From NCBI GenBank assembly GCA_047621665.1, contig JBLHMB010000014.1:1-64000 (forward strand): a stretch of DNA of 64,000 bases, in the 5' to 3' direction. This DNA is from Actimicrobium sp047621665. Lineage in GTDB: Bacteria > Pseudomonadota > Gammaproteobacteria > Burkholderiales > Burkholderiaceae_D. Each line of letters begins with the position of its first letter. Position 1 is the stretch's first letter. The translations under genes and the position numbers were made by a program. This document shows positions 56,027-64,000 of the stretch, piece after piece. The notes beneath the pieces were generated by a model. That model saw nothing but the letters and a program-made list of their open reading frames with translations. It made no database searches and was not told the origin of the DNA.

Positions 56027-56625
56027 TGCCATCCACCCCGTCCCGTTCTCTACTCAAAGATTTACGCAAGCTCAAGGTCGCGATTATTCATCCGCCCGAT
56101 GCGGACGGCGATGAACTGGTCGCGCAACTGGCGCGGATCGGCTGCATGGTCGAGGTGTTCTGGCCGCAGGCGCAAGTGCTGCCACCTGAATGCGGCCTGG
56201 TCTTATTGGCGGTACGCCCGGAGACGCTGTCGATCACCTATTCATGGATAGGCACGACAGATGCACCGCCTATCATCCCGGTGATCACCTTCGAAAATCC
56301 GGTAACGCTGGAGGCTGTGCTGCAACTCGGCGCGTTTGCCACCATCGCTTCGCCGGTGCGTGCCTTTGGCCTGCTCACGGCGATCGCAGTGACGCTTAGC
56401 CAAAGCCGGGCGATGCGGCTGCGCGAAAAATATATCGAACGTCTGGAGAAAAAATCAGCGGACCAGCGGGTGATCCACAAGGCCATATTGATACTGATGG
56501 AGACCCGCTCCGTCTCCGAAGAACAGGCTTATCAATTACTGAGATCGCAAGCAATGAGCCGGCGCGAGCACATCGAAGTGATTGCCGGTCAGATCCTCAG
56601 GGCACAGGCAGTTTTATCGTTCTGA
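56026..56625 (+). CDS. amiR: AmiR-like ANTAR-domain antiterminator
   Basis: RNA-binding regulator, 199 residues from the ATG at 56026, which overlaps the amiC stop. Residues about 15-125 form a response-regulator-like fold without a clear phosphorylation site. Then comes a coiled-coil (REKYIERLEKKSADQRVIHKA) and the ANTAR domain, with ILMETRSVSEEQAYQLLRSQAMSRREHI at about 155-190. ANTAR proteins bind hexaloop hairpins in leader RNAs and prevent termination; such a hairpin followed by a terminator lies before urtA. Confidence 0.92.
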   Translation: MPSTPSRSLLKDLRKLKVAIIHPPDADGDELVAQLARIGCMVEVFWPQAQVLPPECGLVLLAVRPETLSITYSWIGTTDAPPIIPVITFENPVTLEAVLQLGAFATIASPVRAFGLLTAIAVTLSQSRAMRLREKYIERLEKKSADQRVIHKAILILMETRSVSEEQAYQLLRSQAMSRREHIEVIAGQILRAQAVLSF

Positions 56626-56685
56626 ATCGTCACGGGCCGAACTGCCACGGATACTTCAGCCAATTGCTGTCACAGGCCAACATCA

Positions 56686-58191
56686 TCAGGGGACTCCATA
56701 ACGGCTGGCGATATCCTGCGCCAGCGCGCGCATCGCCGGCGACACACCCGCATTGGCAAAGCTGCGCACGTCGCCGATCGTCCAGATCAGACCATCGCGC
56801 TCAATGCCGATGGTTGCCATGCGCTTACCGGCAGGCGTCAGCACCGAGAACAGACGCCAGGTCCCGTCCAGACATTGCGCAAGGTAGCCATCCGCGCAAT
56901 GGCGCATCGCCAGCGCCTCTTCATGTAATGCCCAGGCATTGGTAATGGGCCGCACGCACAATGCTCCATGAGTCATCGTCGACAGTGCGCTGGACCAGGT
57001 CACCGTCGTCAGGTTCGCCCGACCAGACATATCCGCCCGCCAGCAGCCGGCTGATAGTGCAAGGTAGTTCCAGCCACGCCGGATCTGGTTGGCATCCAGC
57101 GTTGGCTGCGCCGATTGCAGCCAGGTGACGACTCCGACGAGGTCTTCCAGAATGAACGCCTCGAGGGTGCCGGCCACATGCCGGCGCTGCGCTTCGTTGA
57201 GGATGGCACGCATGGTGCCCGGCTTGATCTGCGCAGTACGGAATGCGATGCATCCGTGCTGGTTCATGCCGGTATAGGCATCGTGCGCAAACAGACGCGT
57301 GAGTTCTGGCGGTACCGGCGTGCGGCACTCCAGCGCGGCAACCCAGCGTAACCAGTCGCCAAGTTCCCGCCAGCGCGTCGTGGTGCTGCCGTTCGGCCCG
57401 ATGTAATCAATCAGATGCAGGAAGTGGCGATGATCGCAGCGCAGCAGATAACGCCATGCTGCCGGCTTCAAGCGGTGCTCTGTGAGCAATGTCGTGCGTA
57501 ATGCAGCGACCACATCGCCGGGCGGTAGCGCGATCTGCAACTCGTCCATCAGGTTGTAGAGCCACAGCACCGTCGGGCATTCGCGCATGATCTGCTCGTA
57601 GTGGTGACGCTGTGCCAGCGCCTTGTTATAACCGAGCTCCGTGATCACAAAGCGCATGAACCGGTGACGACCCGGACGCATCCAGCCCAGCAGCGTATCG
57701 TCCAGCGCGAGGCTGTCGCGCAACGCATGACGCAACCGGCGCCAATGGGTCGCCTGCGCGACGGTGCGCTGCAACTCCCGCAGCACGACAGCACGATTTG
57801 AACGTTCGTGCAGGCATCCCGGCAGGGACGCCCACCACGGAGCAAGAAAATCCTCCAGCCAGGCACCGGCAAGACGGACTGGCAAGTCGATTCCGACGTT
57901 GGTGACCGGGTTGAAATTGATGCCATCGTCCATTAGTACGGCAACACGGATCGTGCCATCGTCGAGCGCGTCGTCATAGCGGATCGCGCCCATGAACGTG
58001 ATGGCGCGTGCCTCGCCGGTCAGGGTCACGCGCACCGGATCGGCGAAGTGGGTCAGCAGACTGTTCCAGATACGGCCGATGCACTGCGCCATGGCTACAG
58101 CGTCGATGTCGTGCGGCAGATTGCGCATCAACCTGTCGATGGAAGGTGCGACCGGATCGGGCTTGAGGAAGGATTGCATGCCGGATGTCAT
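56686..58191 (-). CDS. PcfJ-like protein of unknown function
   Basis: Protein of 501 residues. The C-terminal part has WALHEEALAMRHCADGYLAQCLDGTWRLFSV (near 415-445), which matches the PcfJ pattern of a HC-centred motif in a beta-rich domain; the N-terminal 400 residues are mostly helical and show no known domain. PcfJ homologues are found on mobile elements, but no other conjugation gene is present here. ATG at 58191 overlaps the small upstream gene (ATGA), so they form a pair. Confidence 0.75.
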   Translation of the reverse strand: MTSGMQSFLKPDPVAPSIDRLMRNLPHDIDAVAMAQCIGRIWNSLLTHFADPVRVTLTGEARAITFMGAIRYDDALDDGTIRVAVLMDDGINFNPVTNVGIDLPVRLAGAWLEDFLAPWWASLPGCLHERSNRAVVLRELQRTVAQATHWRRLRHALRDSLALDDTLLGWMRPGRHRFMRFVITELGYNKALAQRHHYEQIMRECPTVLWLYNLMDELQIALPPGDVVAALRTTLLTEHRLKPAAWRYLLRCDHRHFLHLIDYIGPNGSTTTRWRELGDWLRWVAALECRTPVPPELTRLFAHDAYTGMNQHGCIAFRTAQIKPGTMRAILNEAQRRHVAGTLEAFILEDLVGVVTWLQSAQPTLDANQIRRGWNYLALSAGCWRADMSGRANLTTVTWSSALSTMTHGALCVRPITNAWALHEEALAMRHCADGYLAQCLDGTWRLFSVLTPAGKRMATIGIERDGLIWTIGDVRSFANAGVSPAMRALAQDIASRYGVP

Positions 58192-58436
58192 ACCGCATCC
58201 TGGCTATCGGAAATGACGCTGCCAGCCGTAGAGCCGGCAGGCGCGGCGGTCATGACTTCAAGCGCAGTCTCGTGCAGCCAGCCATGATCAAAGCGCGTAC
58301 TGAGCGCAGCGCACTGCCGGTGCCCGATGCCGGCAACATGAACCTCAACCCGGGCAGCTACTGCATGGTGATTCAGTGCGCAGCGTACGGGTGGCGTGGC
58401 GTAAGCCAGTGACGGAAAGCGTGCGAGGACGTGCAT
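58188..58436 (-). CDS. Small protein coupled to the PcfJ-like gene
   Basis: Predicted protein of 82 residues, beginning MHVLARFPSLAYA at 58436 after a CAGGAG ribosome site. The stop overlaps the PcfJ-like start in an ATGA, so the reading frame is probably real. No domain is recognised; it contains several His residues (for example LNHHAVAARVEVHVAG). A partner protein or small regulator of the PcfJ-like protein is possible. Confidence 0.6.
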   Translation of the reverse strand: MHVLARFPSLAYATPPVRCALNHHAVAARVEVHVAGIGHRQCAALSTRFDHGWLHETALEVMTAAPAGSTAGSVISDSQDAV

Positions 58437-58607
58437 GGTGATACTCCTGTTTAGCGGATTTGCCAGGCTGGCGGGGACCGCAATTCGGGTAACTCTCCCC
58501 GGTCCGTTTCGCTCGCGCGTGGAGGACCTGACCATGATGGAGTGTGATACCGCGCAAGCTCGCAGCATGCGCTTGCTGCATCATCCATGGTGCTGCACTG
58601 GCAGCAG

Positions 58608-58646
58608 ACAACAAAAAACCCGTTTAGCGATGACAGCTGGAACGGG
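58608..58646 (-). terminator. Intrinsic terminator upstream of the small/PcfJ-like pair
   Basis: On the minus strand CCCGTT and AACGGG form a stem with a 16-nt loop, followed by TTTTTTG. It lies about 170 bases before the small gene, so it ends transcripts from the right, or attenuates the pair. Confidence 0.65.
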
Positions 58647-58730
58647 TCTGATGGAGGCCGCTTTAGCTGAATTTGTAATGCGCCCGCAAGTTGAAACTTA
58701 AATCGGCGCCAGTGGCAGGACAATACGCTG

Positions 58731-58774
58731 ATCCGGCAGAAGAGTCAAAAATTCAACTTACATTTTTGCCGGAT
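58731..58774. repeat. Composite inverted repeat
   Basis: ATCCGGCA (58731-58738) and TGCCGGAT (58767-58774) are a perfect 8-bp inverted repeat, with a nested AAAAT/ATTTT pair inside. Function unknown. Confidence 0.5.
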
Positions 58775-58818
58775 GCGATCGCGTGGTTCATCGACGAAAT
58801 CCTGCTGGCTATCGCGCG

Positions 58819-58923
58819 AAAACTTATGCCCATAAACTGTGAACAACATTGTGCATAACCCTGCTGAACACTTCCGCAGGCCAGTTCGGACAAGGGATCG
58901 CAGCACTGCCTTTTATTTAAGCA
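58819..58923 (+). repeat. Leader element, copy 2 (related copy at 24954-25058)
   Basis: Shares AAAACTTATGCCC, the 26-bp block at 58838-58863 with one difference, and the CACTGCCTT...TTTAAGCA tail with copy 1. The spacing between these blocks is nearly the same in both copies. Confidence 0.6.
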
Positions 58924-59045
58924 ACGTCCGTTATGGCTGCCGTCTCGTCATCGATCGCCGCAATCTTACGGATACTGGCAAGCAGACTGGAACGTTGTTC
59001 CGGTTCGCGCTGCGCATCGACGAATCAACGCAGGGATCAATCATC

Positions 59046-59069
59046 GTGAACATTGCACCAGCAAATTAA
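59046..59069 (+). pseudogene. Remnant of a ParB-like gene start
   Basis: GATCAATCATC followed by GTGAACATT resembles GATCAAGGTCACCC followed by ATGAACATC at the start of the ParB-like gene at 25229. Here the frame stops after seven codons (TAA at 59067-59069). The position relative to the leader element fits a truncated second copy. Weak evidence because the match is short. Confidence 0.4.
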
Positions 59070-59227
59070 CTGACCACGTTCAGGTTTGCGCGGTCGGCTT
59101 TATACCGTTGGTTCCGGACGAATTGGAATGGATTCAGCGGTGCCACTTTGTATGACCGGCTACAAGGCAAACCCATCTCATCGGTCAGCCATTTGCCTCG
59201 CACGACACAAGAAACCCACCCGCGCAA

Positions 59228-60040
59228 TTAAAATCGCCGCCCCAACGAAATACGATTTTGGGAAACCGCTGAAAAATTAGCATGCTGATCCCGTGCACCA
59301 CGCACAAAATAATCGCCAAAATCGTAGGTCACGGTCAATGCATACCCTTGCACGTTGTCGCCATTTCCGGTCCTGCCATGTTTGTAGGACGCGTCCGCTG
59401 TCCAGCGTTCTGCATCGTTCGGTTTATACCTGGCGACGGCATGGGTGACGTGCTGTTTGGTATCGAGTCGATCATCCCAGATATGAAATAGCGAGAGCTC
59501 CGTTTTTGGCATGGCGCGCGATCCGATGCCTAACGTGATGGCATCATTCGGATCAAAATTCAGATTGAAATAGTCTTTCAAGTTGGTCCGGCCGAATCCG
59601 GCAATGACAAAATTGCTGTTACCGATTTCGGTCGTAACCGAGCCACCCAAAAATCCGCCCGAGGCAAGCTGTGCAGAAAATACCGGACGTACTAATCCAA
59701 AGTCAGGCCGGTACTCGTAACCGGTCCTGCTTTGCTGTAGGTTTTCCTTGTCGCGATAAGCGCCCACCCAGGCGGTATGTTCGCCCAGCACAGCGCGCAG
59801 ATTCAGATCGAAGGCATCATTGTTATCTGACGAAAAATAATACGATGGCGTGAGTTTGAAGCTGATGCGATGACTATCGTGACCCTCGACCAGCGCCGTG
59901 CCGGAACTCATCTCTTGCGCAGTTGAATACGCCGACGCGGTGGCAATCACCAGCACCAGCGAGCCTGTTTCAATCCATTTTTGCATGAGCATGTGATTTT
60001 TTTCTTTATCAAGGAAACGCTTGGCCAGCGTGTTGATCAC
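59228..60040 (-). CDS. Putative outer-membrane beta-barrel protein
   Basis: Protein of 270 residues. A signal peptide is seen near MLMQKWIETGSLVLVIATASA (cleavage after AYSTA), with alternating hydrophobic strands after it and a final Phe (SQNRISLGRRF), as in outer-membrane barrels. No family is recognised. The GTG at 60040 overlaps the stop of the DUF1345 gene (GTGA); an ATG at 59992 begins closer to the signal peptide and is equally possible. The pair is probably co-expressed. Confidence 0.6.
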   Translation of the reverse strand: MINTLAKRFLDKEKNHMLMQKWIETGSLVLVIATASAYSTAQEMSSGTALVEGHDSHRISFKLTPSYYFSSDNNDAFDLNLRAVLGEHTAWVGAYRDKENLQQSRTGYEYRPDFGLVRPVFSAQLASGGFLGGSVTTEIGNSNFVIAGFGRTNLKDYFNLNFDPNDAITLGIGSRAMPKTELSLFHIWDDRLDTKQHVTHAVARYKPNDAERWTADASYKHGRTGNGDNVQGYALTVTYDFGDYFVRGARDQHANFSAVSQNRISLGRRF

Positions 60041-60708
60041 AACAGGCTAGCGCCGATATTAATTAATAACGCCAACACCACCGTATTAAACAGGTAGGCC
60101 AGAATGCAGTGCACTGTGCCGATTCGACGCATCGATTTGGAGGTGAACGAGACATCGGCGGTTTGGCCGGAAGTGCCGATGACGGCAGCGAAATAAAAGA
60201 AGTCCCAATAATCCGGTTGTTCCTCTTCCGGAAACTGCAAACCACACGGTTCATTCCGATGGCGCGCAGCATAATAATCGTGCGCGTAATGCAGCGCAAA
60301 TATCACCTGGATGAACGCCCACGACGACAATACCGTCATGCCGGCGAGCGCAATGTGCGCACTCTTGATGAATCCATGCATGTCCTTGACCACCGTCAGT
60401 TCCAGCGCAATGGCCACCAGACTGGCCACGCTCGTGACGACCACCAAAAACAGCAATACACGCTGGCCGTCATCCTGCAACAAGGCACGACGATACATCG
60501 TCCGTTGCGACGATCGCGTCATCATTACGCCAGCCAGGATGACGTACAAGCACGTTCCGGTATTCCACGTGATCAACAATCGCGTCACGAGATGCGCCGC
60601 AACCGACACGGGCAAGACGGCCCCTACGATCAGCGCGATGATGGCCGCAATAAAGATGCGTGGACGAGCCCGGATCTGGCGCGCAACAGAATTGCGGTAC
60701 AACGACAT
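60037..60708 (-). CDS. DUF1345 integral membrane protein
   Basis: Membrane protein of 223 residues with five to six hydrophobic segments. The family pattern is visible in LLITWNTGTCLYVILAGVMM, FIQVIFALHYAHDYYAA and DFFYFAAVIGTSGQTADVSFTSKSMRR. Function unknown; some members may be channel-like because of the ion-channel-like GTSGQTADV loop. It is followed by, and overlaps, the barrel gene. Confidence 0.88.
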   Translation of the reverse strand: MSLYRNSVARQIRARPRIFIAAIIALIVGAVLPVSVAAHLVTRLLITWNTGTCLYVILAGVMMTRSSQRTMYRRALLQDDGQRVLLFLVVVTSVASLVAIALELTVVKDMHGFIKSAHIALAGMTVLSSWAFIQVIFALHYAHDYYAARHRNEPCGLQFPEEEQPDYWDFFYFAAVIGTSGQTADVSFTSKSMRRIGTVHCILAYLFNTVVLALLINIGASLL

Positions 60709-60943
60709 GGTGACTCCCGGTGAGGGTGGCTTGAGAAACTGGCCCTCATCATACCGGCGTCTATTGTTTCAGCCTATCGGCGATACTCCTCGCCGCACTG
60801 AAGAACGGTGCCTCTTTTTGCCATCCAGTAAACGGCGTTTCGATGACTCTGTTTGTGGCGTTTTTCGGTATTATCTGCGGGGCAAAATAATGCGTAGCCA
60901 GGCGTTGCCGGGCTCCACAGGGAGGGGCATAAAGTGGACCGTA

Positions 60944-61078
60944 TCAATTTTCTGCAATTGGCAGGGCATGATTGCTGTCGGTGGTGTGGATGAACTTGTG
61001 CTGCCAGACCGGCTTGTGGCGCGCCCGGCGCATCAGGCTACGCACCTTGTAGCGGCCAATGTCGATGGGCTGAGACTT
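60944..61078 (-). pseudogene. IS3-family orfB N-terminal fragment (inverted)
   Basis: The minus strand reads QPIDIGRYKVRSLMRRARHK then FIHTTDSNHALPIAEN, the N-terminal part of an IS3-type transposase (R-x-L-M-R and the T-T-D-S-x-H-x-L-P-V-x-x-N motif). It is cut off at both ends and on the opposite strand from the C-terminal piece next to it. Confidence 0.7.
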
Positions 61079-61093
61079 AAAACTTGGCGTGCT

Positions 61094-61186
61094 GCCAAAG
61101 ATGAGACTATTGCCTGGTTGCTTTGGTATCACCGGACCCGGTTGCATTCGACGCTGGTCCCTATCAGCCCGGTGCATGTCGAGTAA
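61094..61186 (+). pseudogene. IS3-family orfB C-terminal fragment
   Basis: The plus strand reads AAKDETIAWLLWYHRTRLHS then TLVPISPVHVE, the C-terminal end of an IS3 transposase (RxHSTL and SP motifs). A stop (TAA) replaces an expected Gln codon; NWPAK after it shows the frame once continued. Confidence 0.8.
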
Positions 61187-61252
61187 AACTGGCCTGCCAA
61201 GCCCCGACGGGTGGCACCCTCGTGTGACGCGATAGACTAATTTTTAACCACC

Positions 61253-61441
61253 ATGCCCAAATCTGTTCGATCCCGTATCAAAGCTTGCGAAACCTGCAAA
61301 GCCGTCAGTTCAACGCTTTACCGGGTGGTGCAAGACGACACCGCTGCCTGGACCCTGATTTGCCAGGCATGCCGGACCCAAGTGGAGCGACACCCCAGTT
61401 ACCGCTATGGCGGCACATGGAAGGCCAACAAGCGGCACTGA
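61253..61441 (+). CDS. Small zinc-ribbon protein
   Basis: Protein of 62 residues with two Cys pairs (CETC and CQAC) spaced like a small zinc ribbon: KACETCKAVSSTLYRV then LICQACRTQVERH. No known domain name is certain. It stands 43 bp before the helicase gene on the same strand, so the two may be one unit. Short but with a clear motif, hence called. Confidence 0.6.
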   Translation: MPKSVRSRIKACETCKAVSSTLYRVVQDDTAAWTLICQACRTQVERHPSYRYGGTWKANKRH

Positions 61442-61484
61442 TCGCTACCCCACGTCAGAGCAAGCCACGACATCTCCCTGATTG

Positions 61485-63563
61485 ATGACGCTTCAGCTGC
61501 TTGAGTTAAACTCAGGCCTAGTATCAAAACCGAGAGCGGTTGAGTCCCCGCTCATTGCCTTTGTCCTTTCCCTCTTTCCTTTGGCTGACCAAGACCCCAC
61601 CCCCTCCGCCCCCCGCGCTGTTCAACAGGAGTTACGCCATGTGCGTGCACTCATGCAACTTGAACAAAAGGAAGATCAAGCGCAGTTCAAACTCAACAAT
61701 GCCAGTGCGACCATCAAGGAACGCCGTCGGCGTGGCTTGACCTGGTACCCCGTCACCATCACCCGGGAAGACATCGGTTTTGGTGGCAAAGTGGTCCTGG
61801 AGCTAGAGCGCCCGGCGCATCGGCAAGACCTGCACTTGTTTCAGGTAGGCAAAAATGCTTCGTTGTTCAGTGAAGCGCCAGGCAACTCAGGGCCTGACCG
61901 ACCAGTACTGAGCGGCGTCGTGACTAGCGTGCGGCGCAACAAGCTGCTGCTGGCCACCACCAAAGAAGCGCTGCCCGACTGGGTAGTGGACGGCAGTACA
62001 CTGGGCATTGACCTCACCTTTGACGAGGTCAGCTACCGCGAGATGAACCAGGCCCTGAGCGCGGTCATGCTTGCACACGGCAACCGCTTGGCCGAACTGC
62101 GCGACGTGCTGCTGGGTGCCAGGCCGGCCAGCTTTCGCGAGCACAAAGCCGACGACCTTTTTTACCCCGGTACGCTCAATGACTCGCAGCTGGCGGCTGT
62201 GCGCCATGTGGTTTCGGCCCAGGACGTGGCCATCATCCATGGCCCGCCCGGCACGGGAAAAACCACCACGCTGGTGCAAGCCATTCTGGAAACCATCCGG
62301 CGCGAGCGGCGCGTGCTGGTGAGCGCCTCCTCCAACACGGCCGTGGACCTGCTGACCGAAAAGTTGGCCGAGCGCGGTGTCAACGTGATCCGCTTGGGCA
62401 ACCCCAGTCGCGTGTCGGACTTGCTGCACCAGCACACCCTCGATGCCGGTGTGATGGCCCACGCCAGCTACAGCAAGATGCATGCGATGCGCCAAACCGC
62501 TGAGCAGCACCGCCAGACTGCCAGCGAACATGTACGCCACTTTAGTTTCGAGGAGCGTCAGCATCGCCAATGGCTGAGGGAAGAAGCGCGGACGCTGCGC
62601 CAGGCCGCCGACGATTTGGAGCGTTTCATCACCGAGGACGTGCTCGAATCGGTGCAAGTGATCACCTGCACGCTGGTCGGTGCCAGCAACCGCCACATCC
62701 GCCACCTGATCTTTGAAACCGTCTTCATCGACGAAGCTGCTCAGGCTTTGGAACCGGGTTGCTGGATTCCGATTGCCAAGGGCCAGCGCATTGTTTTGGC
62801 GGGCGATCACCACCAGCTACCGCCCACCGTGAAAAGCGAAAAAGCCGCCCGCGAAGGCTTGCGCGAAACCCTGTTTGAAAAGTGCATCCAGCGACAGCCG
62901 CAGACGGCCCGCATGCTCACCGTGCAATACCGCATGCACGAGCACATCATGGGCTTCAGCTCGGAGAAGTTCTACGGTAGCCAACTGGTGCCGCACCCTA
63001 GCGTGCGCCATGCAGGCTTAGCGGCTTACGACCCGCGTTTTGCACCCGACCTGCCTATGGAATTCATCGACACGGCCGGTTGTGGCTTTCTGGAGGCCGC
63101 TATTCACGAAAGCCGTTCAACGGCCAATCCCAAAGAAGCCCACTTGCTGCTGCAGCGCCTTGCGCAACTGCTTGGACCCTACGACGCAACTGACTCCCAA
63201 CAGGCTCCGCTCACCATCGGCGTGATTGCACCGTACCGCGCCCAAATCAACTACTTGAAGGACGCTATCGAAGACAGCGCCGCGCTCAATGATTTGCTGC
63301 TGCAACGCAGGCTCAGCGTGGGCACCGTCGATTCGTTTCAGGGCCAGGAGCGCGACATCATTGCCATTTCATTGACACGCAGCAACACTCAGGGCGAGAT
63401 CGGCTTCCTCTCAGACATCCGCCGCATGAACGTGGGCATGACCCGCGCACGGCGCAAGCTGTTACTGGTCGGCGACTCTTCCACGCTCTGTTGCCATCCG
63501 TTTTTTGTGGACTTGTTGGCCTATGTCAAGCGCATGGGAGGCTATTCCAAAATCGCAGGATAA
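61485..63563 (+). CDS. SF1 DNA/RNA helicase (Upf1/SMUBP2-like)
   Basis: AAA-type superfamily I helicase, 692 residues. Motifs in order: Q-like LNDSQLAAVRHV, Walker A AIIHGPPGTGKTTTLVQ, motif Ia VSASSNTAVDLL, motif II VFIDEAAQALEPG, motif III VLAGDHHQLPPT, motif IV/V region IGVIAPYRAQINYL and VGTVDSFQGQERDIIAIS, motif VI NVGMTRARRKLLLVGD. An N-terminal helical and barrel region (about 60-175) matches the RNA/DNA-binding beta-barrel of the SMUBP2/IGHMBP2 group. ATG at 61485 is used; the first conserved residues begin near 61652, so the start is uncertain. It lies between IS3 remnants. Confidence 0.9.
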   Translation: MTLQLLELNSGLVSKPRAVESPLIAFVLSLFPLADQDPTPSAPRAVQQELRHVRALMQLEQKEDQAQFKLNNASATIKERRRRGLTWYPVTITREDIGFGGKVVLELERPAHRQDLHLFQVGKNASLFSEAPGNSGPDRPVLSGVVTSVRRNKLLLATTKEALPDWVVDGSTLGIDLTFDEVSYREMNQALSAVMLAHGNRLAELRDVLLGARPASFREHKADDLFYPGTLNDSQLAAVRHVVSAQDVAIIHGPPGTGKTTTLVQAILETIRRERRVLVSASSNTAVDLLTEKLAERGVNVIRLGNPSRVSDLLHQHTLDAGVMAHASYSKMHAMRQTAEQHRQTASEHVRHFSFEERQHRQWLREEARTLRQAADDLERFITEDVLESVQVITCTLVGASNRHIRHLIFETVFIDEAAQALEPGCWIPIAKGQRIVLAGDHHQLPPTVKSEKAAREGLRETLFEKCIQRQPQTARMLTVQYRMHEHIMGFSSEKFYGSQLVPHPSVRHAGLAAYDPRFAPDLPMEFIDTAGCGFLEAAIHESRSTANPKEAHLLLQRLAQLLGPYDATDSQQAPLTIGVIAPYRAQINYLKDAIEDSAALNDLLLQRRLSVGTVDSFQGQERDIIAISLTRSNTQGEIGFLSDIRRMNVGMTRARRKLLLVGDSSTLCCHPFFVDLLAYVKRMGGYSKIAG

Positions 63564-63586
63564 GGTGGTGTTGCCGATTGTTGCAG

Positions 63587-63756
63587 TCAAGTAAATTCAG
63601 ACACAGCGATAAGTTTTTTTACTGCCATTTTCCGCTCAAAGGCGGAGGGCGACAGGTTGTCCGATACGGAATGCAATCTGACGCAGTCGTAGAAACCGAG
63701 GATGTAGTCGGTGACGTCATTTTTTACTTCCGTCTGATTGGCATAAGTGCGTTGCC
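63587..63756 (-). pseudogene. IS3-family orfB C-terminal remnant with frameshift
   Basis: The minus strand reads WQRTYANQTEVK, then after a one-base frame change DVTDYILGFYDCVRLHS, then SAFERKMAVKKLIAVSEFT and a stop. This is the C-terminal end of an IS3 orfB. The catalytic core is missing, and the piece directly follows the orfA end. Confidence 0.75.
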
Positions 63757-63760
63757 AGAA

Positions 63761-64000
63761 TTACTCCATTTTGAGGTTTTTTAAAATGTCGACATCGCCT
63801 CGCAATTGACGGTTTTCGTATTCCAGCAGGCGGATAGGCTGCTGATCCGCCGTCAACGGATTCCCGATGCCACGCTGGCCGATTTGCCCGACATCATATT
63901 GCTTGATCCAACGACGAATCGCGGTCTCGCCGATATCCATGCACTGACTGACCCGGGTGGTCGTTAGTCCCTGCTCCTTGATCATGCGAACGATTTCCAG
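63761..64000 (-). pseudogene. IS3-family orfA, partial at window end
   Basis: Open frame continuing past the window end: MIKEQGLTTTRVSQCMDIGE and TAIRRWIKQYDV form the OrfA helix-turn-helix, and LLEYENRQLRGDVDILKN its leucine-zipper end. It is followed at once by the truncated orfB remnant, so the element has lost the middle of orfB and is not active by itself. Confidence 0.75.

Larger units (their letters stand above)
58437..59227. other. 791-bp intergenic accessory region
   Basis: No complete gene is supported. From left to right it holds a minus-strand terminator (58608-58646), a composite hairpin (58731-58774), the second copy of the leader element (58819-58923) and the remnant of the ParB-like start (59046-59069). 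The remaining stretch to 59227 shows nothing recognised. Confidence 0.5.
60709..61252. other. 544-bp region with scrambled IS3 remnants
   Basis: No intact gene. The left part (60709-60940) holds nothing recognised apart from a short inverted repeat (TGAGGG/CCCTCA) at 60721-60748. The right part holds the two IS3 pieces listed separately, on opposite strands. Confidence 0.5.

Noticed and set aside
58839..59069. 76-codon open frame
   Set aside because: Coincides with the duplicated leader element and a remnant start; the product has no family character.
60311..61186. 291-codon open frame
   Set aside because: Its first part is antisense to the DUF1345 gene; only the last about 30 codons are meaningful, as an IS3 remnant.

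Overview
The window is a piece of a betaproteobacterial chromosome, most likely Burkholderiales and probably Oxalobacteraceae. This is an inference from the GC-rich, ATGA-coupled operons and from the mix of gene families (TRAP transporter, urt/fmd cluster, glycerate 2-kinase, DUF1345, large tellurium-resistance cluster). No rRNA, tRNA or CRISPR array was seen.

Layout. 1-9.2 kb: fused HyuA/HyuB hydantoinase (5-oxoprolinase type), a convergent Kup potassium transporter, and a DctPQM TRAP operon. 9.3-10.1 kb: TSUP permease. 10.2-23.3 kb: a six-gene, tightly coupled export operon (TolC lipoprotein, soluble adaptor, sulfotransferase, 2122-residue adhesin-like protein, GAF-like/HlyD fusion, PqqD-like/M50 protease/HlyD fusion). 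It has no ABC or RND pump and is the best candidate here for an uncharacterised system. An EAL phosphodiesterase gene faces it. 24-27.3 kb: GST, a ParB-like protein, glycerate 2-kinase.

27.3-43.2 kb: a two-armed Ter stress cluster. The left arm (minus strand) encodes TerD-type proteins, a DUF475/TerC-like membrane protein, an AIM24-like protein and an ATP-grasp / PRTase / HAD / StiP / CitE-like biosynthetic set. The right arm (plus strand) encodes two TerY-type VWA proteins, a PP2C phosphatase and a protein kinase with zinc ribbon. Between the arms lies a domesticated-looking ISL3 transposase derivative.

43.3-56.6 kb: a small PAP2-like protein, a UvrA paralogue, an orphan MNT-like protein, then a urea/short-chain-amide operon (urtABCDE, fmdA, SDR), divergent from amiC-amiR. 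The leader of urtA carries a consensus sigma-54 promoter, an ANTAR-type hexaloop hairpin and an intrinsic terminator, so the whole control circuit can be read from the DNA.

56.7-64 kb: accessory region with a PcfJ-like pair, a decayed copy of the ParB-like gene leader, a beta-barrel/DUF1345 pair, and an SF1 helicase plus a zinc-ribbon protein set between two broken IS3-family remnants. The window ends inside an IS3 orfA.
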